NCBI GenBank assembly: GCA_020161435.1
Contig: JAIUNV010000001.1
Location: forward strand, 62,001 to 126,000
Source of the DNA: Bacteroidota bacterium
GTDB taxonomy: Bacteria > Bacteroidota > Bacteroidia > Chitinophagales > Chitinophagaceae
DNA length: 64,000 nucleotides
Direction: 5' to 3'
Position numbers and translations under genes: made by a program. The notes below the pieces were generated by a model. That model worked only from the letters and a program-made list of their open reading frames with translations, searched no databases and was not told the origin of the DNA. Below are positions 60,608-64,000 of this stretch, in pieces; position 1 is the stretch's first letter, and each line of letters opens with the position of its first letter.

Positions 60608-62725
60608 ATGTCTATTATTCAAACGATTCGTGATAAGGCCGCACCTGTTACCATTGGTGTGATTGCCATTAGCCTTATTGGTTTTATCCTGATGGATGCC
60701 GGCCGTAGTGGTCTTGGTGGTGGGGTTAGTCCCAAAGATGCTGTTGTTTCTGTAAATGGTGTTGACCTGAGCTGGGAAGCCTTTCAGCAAAAGGTAAAAC
60801 TGAATGAAGAAATTCAGCAAATGCAGGGCAACGTGGTGGATGAAAATACCCGTCAGCAGATTTATACTGAAACCTACAACACCATCATTACCGATGAATT
60901 GTTGAATCAGGAATATGCCAAGTTGGGTATTGATGTTTCCGACAAAGAGTTTAATGACATGCTGTTTGGTAAAAACCCACCACAATGGCTTACACAACAG
61001 TTTACCAATGATAAAGGTGAATTTGATGTTGCTGCTGCTCGTCAGGCGATAAATGAATTGAAGAAAAACAAAGCGAATACGAACCGTGATATGGTGAATA
61101 ACCTGTACCTCAATCCTATGATTGAAGGAACCAAGCGGAATAAGTATGCTGCGTTGTTGCAAAACAGTTCTTATGTACCAAAATGGATGGCTGAAAAAAC
61201 AGTAGCTGACAATAGCCAAATGGCTAATATGAGTTACGTGGTTGCACCTTTCAGCAGTGTAAGTGATAGCGCTGTAAAAGTGAGTGATGCTGATATTATG
61301 GCTTATGCAAAAGCACATGCCAGTGAGTATGAAACAGAAGAAGGTAGCCGCAGCATTGCTTATGTAAGTTTTGACGCTTCACCAAGTACACAAGATACTG
61401 CCGATGTATACAATTCATTGGCAGCATTGAAAGCCGAATTTGAACAAACCACCGATGCAGGCGCTTTCGTTGCACGTAATGGAAGTACACTTCCTTATTT
61501 CGATGGTTACAATAGCAAAAACCGTATCCAGATTGCACAAAAGGATTCTATTATTGGTGCTGGTATTGGTAAAGTTTATGGTCCTTACCTCGATGTACAG
61601 AGTTATGTATTGAGTAAGGTTGTTGATATGAAAGTGTTGCCTGATAGTGTTAAGGCTCGTCATATTTTAATTGGTACAGTTGATCCTCGTACACAGCAGC
61701 CTACCAATGATCCTGTAGTAGCTAAGAAAAAAGCTGATAGTTTATTGGCTGCCATAAAAGCCGGTGCTGATTTTACTATGTTGGCTTTAATGAACAGCGA
61801 TGATGAAGGCAGTAAAATTAAAGGTGGCGATTTGGGTTATTTTGCCAACGGTGCTATGGTGAAGGAGTTCAACGATTTCTGCTTCGGTAAGCCAAAAGGA
61901 ACCATGGATATCGTACAAACTCAATTTGGTTATCATATTATTCAGGTAACAGATCAAAAGGATTTTAATCCTGCATACAAAATTGCTTACTTGGCAAAAA
62001 ACATAGATGCTAGTCAAACTACTATTAATGAAGCTCAACTGAAAGCAAATGCTTTTCTTTCAAAGAGTAAAGATTTGAAAAGTTTTGAAGCCACTCTTTC
62101 TGCTGATAAGCTGACGAAGAAAATAGCCCAGGATATTAAGGCTGCTGACTATCAGGTGGGTATGCTAGGAGTAAACCGCGAATTGGTGCGTGAAATTTAT
62201 AAGGCTGATGTAGGTGATGTTTTGCCTGAGCCTTTTGAACTGAACAATCAGTTTTTGGCCATCGCCATTACTGGTGAAGAGCCAAAAGGATTGCCCTCTG
62301 TAGGAAAGCTTCGTCCTATGATTGAATCTATTGTACGCAATGAATTGAAAGGTAAAATGCTGGCTGCCAAACTTGCTGGTGTAACTACTTTGGAAGCTGC
62401 TGCACAAAAGCTTAACGTTCCTGTTCTTCGGGCTGATAGTGTTTCATTTGTAAGCCCATTGCTGGGTGGCAGTGGTTATGATTTGAAAGCTGGTGGTTTT
62501 GGTTTTAACAAGAACAACATTGGTAAAATAAGTGCACCAATTATGGGTGGTTCTGGTGTATTTGTGGTGAAACCAGAAGCACAATTTGCTCAACCCGTTA
62601 CTACTTCTGTGGATGAAATGATGCAGACACTGATGAGTCAGCAAAAAGGTGCCCTTTTATATGGAAGTATGGAAGCACTGCGCAAAACCGCAAGTGTGAC
62701 CGATAACCGTACTAAGTTTTTATAG
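60608..62725 (+). CDS. ppiD: PpiD-like membrane-anchored peptidylprolyl isomerase
   Basis: A 705-residue protein anchored by an N-terminal helix (APVTIGVIAISLIGFILMDA). A SurA-type N-terminal chaperone region follows (VVSVNGVDLSWEAFQQKVKL), then a parvulin domain at about 345-455 (VKARHILIGTVDPRTQQPTN, GGDLGYFANGAMVKEFNDFC, FGYHIIQVTD). The C-terminal part (PFELNNQFLAIAITGEEPKG) may form a second, degenerate isomerase domain. The protein helps newly exported proteins fold at the inner membrane. Codons end in T noticeably more often than in genes before 60 kb, for example GCT for Ala and GTT for Val. It has its own terminator. Confidence 0.92.
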   Translation: MSIIQTIRDKAAPVTIGVIAISLIGFILMDAGRSGLGGGVSPKDAVVSVNGVDLSWEAFQQKVKLNEEIQQMQGNVVDENTRQQIYTETYNTIITDELLNQEYAKLGIDVSDKEFNDMLFGKNPPQWLTQQFTNDKGEFDVAAARQAINELKKNKANTNRDMVNNLYLNPMIEGTKRNKYAALLQNSSYVPKWMAEKTVADNSQMANMSYVVAPFSSVSDSAVKVSDADIMAYAKAHASEYETEEGSRSIAYVSFDASPSTQDTADVYNSLAALKAEFEQTTDAGAFVARNGSTLPYFDGYNSKNRIQIAQKDSIIGAGIGKVYGPYLDVQSYVLSKVVDMKVLPDSVKARHILIGTVDPRTQQPTNDPVVAKKKADSLLAAIKAGADFTMLALMNSDDEGSKIKGGDLGYFANGAMVKEFNDFCFGKPKGTMDIVQTQFGYHIIQVTDQKDFNPAYKIAYLAKNIDASQTTINEAQLKANAFLSKSKDLKSFEATLSADKLTKKIAQDIKAADYQVGMLGVNRELVREIYKADVGDVLPEPFELNNQFLAIAITGEEPKGLPSVGKLRPMIESIVRNELKGKMLAAKLAGVTTLEAAAQKLNVPVLRADSVSFVSPLLGGSGYDLKAGGFGFNKNNIGKISAPIMGGSGVFVVKPEAQFAQPVTTSVDEMMQTLMSQQKGALLYGSMEALRKTASVTDNRTKFL

Positions 62726-62743
62726 TATTCTTACTAAATAGGT

Positions 62744-62773
62744 AAAAACCTCGCCCAATGTGGCGAGGTTTTT
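62744..62773 (+). terminator. Terminator of ppiD
   Basis: AAAAACCTCGCC (62744-62755) pairs perfectly with GGCGAGGTTTTT (62762-62773) around the loop CAATGT, 18 bp after the stop. Confidence 0.93.
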
Positions 62774-62783
62774 GTTTTATGAG

Positions 62784-62813
62784 TTTGTACACTGTGTAGG
62801 ATTGATAATTTTG
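62784..62813 (+). promoter_or_regulatory. Complete Bacteroidota-type promoter before the DUF2480 gene
   Basis: TTTG at 62784-62787 and TAATTTTG at 62806-62813 match the -33 and -7 consensus exactly with an 18-bp spacer. The start codon at 62831 follows 17 bp later. It is the only site in the window where I found both elements intact. Confidence 0.7.
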
Positions 62814-62830
62814 TATTTCAAGTATGAGCA

Positions 62831-63343
62831 ATGGATGAGGTGATTATAAATCGTGTGGCTGAAAGTGCATTGACCAGTTTAGATCTGGCAGCGTATTATC
62901 CTGCAGAGCAAGAAACTGCTGTCTTTGATTTGAAGCCTTTTTTGTTCATGGAATTAATACTTCGTGAAAAGGACTTCCGTGCAAGTTTGAAGGAACACGA
63001 TTGGTCTGTTTATCTTAACAAATATGTTGCTGTTACTTGTACAGCAGATGCAATTATTCCAGTGTGGGCTTATATGTTGGCTGCCAGTTACCTAAGTGAA
63101 GTTGCTAAAGGCGTGTATCTCTCAGCAGGAAAAGATTTACCCAACACTGTTTTATTAGATCGTATTAGTCATATTGATGTTTCCATATTTGCTGATAAAA
63201 GGGTAGTTGTAAAAGGTTGTGGCGAATTGCCCATCAGTGAGGCTGCTTATCTTGCTATTACAGCAAAGCTTCGTCCGGTTGTTAAAAGCATTATGTACGG
63301 CGAGCCTTGCAGCACTGTGCCTATTTACAAAAACAAAGGTTAG
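62831..63343 (+). CDS. DUF2480 family protein
   Basis: A 170-residue cytoplasmic protein of a Bacteroidota-specific family. It shows NRVAESALTSLDLAAYYPAE, FDLKPFLFMELILREKDFRA and SLKEHDWSVYLNKYVAVTCT. The conserved ending VKGCGELPISEAAYLAITAK and SIMYGEPCSTVPIYKNK contains two cysteines often kept in the family. Its function is unknown. An earlier ATG at 62824 runs into a stop after four codons, so the start is 62831. Its stop overlaps the stop of the convergent corA gene. Confidence 0.92.
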   Translation: MDEVIINRVAESALTSLDLAAYYPAEQETAVFDLKPFLFMELILREKDFRASLKEHDWSVYLNKYVAVTCTADAIIPVWAYMLAASYLSEVAKGVYLSAGKDLPNTVLLDRISHIDVSIFADKRVVVKGCGELPISEAAYLAITAKLRPVVKSIMYGEPCSTVPIYKNKG

Positions 63344-64000
63344 TCTTCCACTTTTATTTTGCCTGGTCTGCTTTCATTTTGAAACCAACCTCTTCTGTAA
63401 AACCACAGTATCATTACTATTGGAATAATGATCATCACTGCTATCGTTCCATAAAATCCATAACTATGGTGTGCATACGGAATGATGTCAAAGTTCATTC
63501 CGAATACTCCGCCAATTACAGTTGCTGGTGCCATTATTGATGTAATGATGGCAAGGGTTTTCATCACTTCATTCATACGCAGGTTAATGTTATTTACATA
63601 CATATCCTGTAATCCTATAATCAAATCCCGATAATTATCAATCAAATCGTTGGCTTGTACCACATGGTCGTATACATCCTTAAAATATTTGGACGTACGT
63701 TCTTGTATCAGGTCAGATTCTGTTCTTATTAATGATGCTGCTACATCTTTTGTTGGTGCAATGTTCCTTTTTAGCAATATGATATCTTTCCTGAGTTGTG
63801 ATATTTTTTCGAAGGTATGCTTGCTGGTACGTTGCATAATCTGTTCTTCTATTTGTTCAATCTGATTGCCAAGTTGTTCTATCACCGCTAAGTAGCTATC
63901 TGTTATCAAATCAATCAATGCATAAAAAAGATAATCAGCTCCTTTCTCTCTTTCCCTGCTGGTACTTATTTTCAATCTTTTTCTGATAGGGTCAAACACA
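63340..64000 (-). CDS. corA: CorA-type magnesium transporter (C-terminal part, cut by window edge)
   Basis: About 220 residues of the C-terminal part of a CorA-family channel; the N-terminal cytoplasmic domain lies beyond base 64000. The visible region starts VFDPIRKRLKISTSREREKG and ADYLFYALIDLITDSY, continues with the long pore-lining helix (VNNINLRMNEVMKTLAIITS) and the signature GMNF in APATVIGGVFGMNFDIIPYA, and ends with the second transmembrane helix and a basic tail (WFYRRGWFQNESR). The apparent GTG start at 63999 is only the edge of the window. Confidence 0.93.
   Translation of the reverse strand, partial: VFDPIRKRLKISTSREREKGADYLFYALIDLITDSYLAVIEQLGNQIEQIEEQIMQRTSKHTFEKISQLRKDIILLKRNIAPTKDVAASLIRTESDLIQERTSKYFKDVYDHVVQANDLIDNYRDLIIGLQDMYVNNINLRMNEVMKTLAIITSIMAPATVIGGVFGMNFDIIPYAHHSYGFYGTIAVMIIIPIVMILWFYRRGWFQNESRPGKIKVED

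Noticed and set aside
1-64000. CRISPR arrays, insertion sequences, prophage, tRNA or rRNA genes
   Set aside because: No regularly spaced direct repeats of CRISPR size, no transposase or integrase, and no recognisable structural RNA genes were seen on either strand.

Overview
The window comes from a Bacteroidota chromosome, most likely family Chitinophagaceae. The evidence is the set of families present: type IX secretion (T9SS) C-terminal sorting domains, GLPGLI, IPExxxVDY, DUF5777-like, DUF5686 and DUF2480 proteins, DUF3857/transglutaminase proteins, a split methionine synthase, promoter boxes of the TAnnTTTG type, and start codons mostly without Shine-Dalgarno sites. These assignments rest on recognising protein sequence by eye; no database search was run. 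I see no tRNA, rRNA, CRISPR array, transposase or prophage.

Layout. 0-2.3 kb (minus strand): methionine synthase split into a homocysteine-methyltransferase gene and a pterin/B12 gene (cut by the window edge), with a GxxExxY nuclease-fold gene between them flanked by inverted CACAGAG-type repeats. 2.6-4.7 kb: a DUF5777-like beta-barrel, two broken pieces of a lipoprotein cytochrome, and recR. 4.7-9.6 kb: an Ig-like lipoprotein, an SRPBCC protein, murI with an ABA4-like membrane protein, and a beta-helix lipoprotein. 9.6-12.7 kb: a histidine kinase/response regulator pair divergent from a GLPGLI protein. 12.8-25.6 kb: a BI-1 family protein, DUF5686, two M28 peptidases, IPExxxVDY, pterin dehydratase, selD, and an active/inactive M16 peptidase pair.

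25.7-33.0 kb: a three-gene plus-strand operon encoding a 1106-residue TPR plus MORN/YwqK-repeat protein and two DUF3857/transglutaminase-like proteins, one with and one without the catalytic triad. This is the most unusual functional unit in the window. 33.1-35.9 kb: a secreted protein with a possible permuted papain-like domain, a lipoprotein and a Crp/Fnr regulator. 36.1-42.6 kb: a TlpA-like thioredoxin, a SurA-like isomerase and a small periplasmic protein, followed by VOC, DUF6265, amidohydrolase and thioesterase genes. 42.8-51.2 kb: two related T9SS-secreted surface proteins, the first interrupted by a frameshift. 51.2-60.0 kb: glycerol-3-phosphate dehydrogenase, an SDR, an orphan ExbD, a DUF3089 lipoprotein hydrolase, a 2OG-Fe(II) oxygenase, small envelope proteins, a GNAT, DUF4382 and nadA. 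60.0-64.0 kb: a T-rich 589-bp gap, then PpiD, DUF2480 and the C-terminal part of CorA, with visibly more A/T-rich codon use than the rest.

The dominant theme is the cell envelope: exported peptidases, periplasmic folding factors (two parvulin isomerases and a thioredoxin), outer-membrane and T9SS-secreted proteins. Core metabolic genes (metH, murI, selD, nadA, glpD) are scattered between them. Many transcription units end in strong hairpin-T terminators, several of which are bidirectional between convergent genes.
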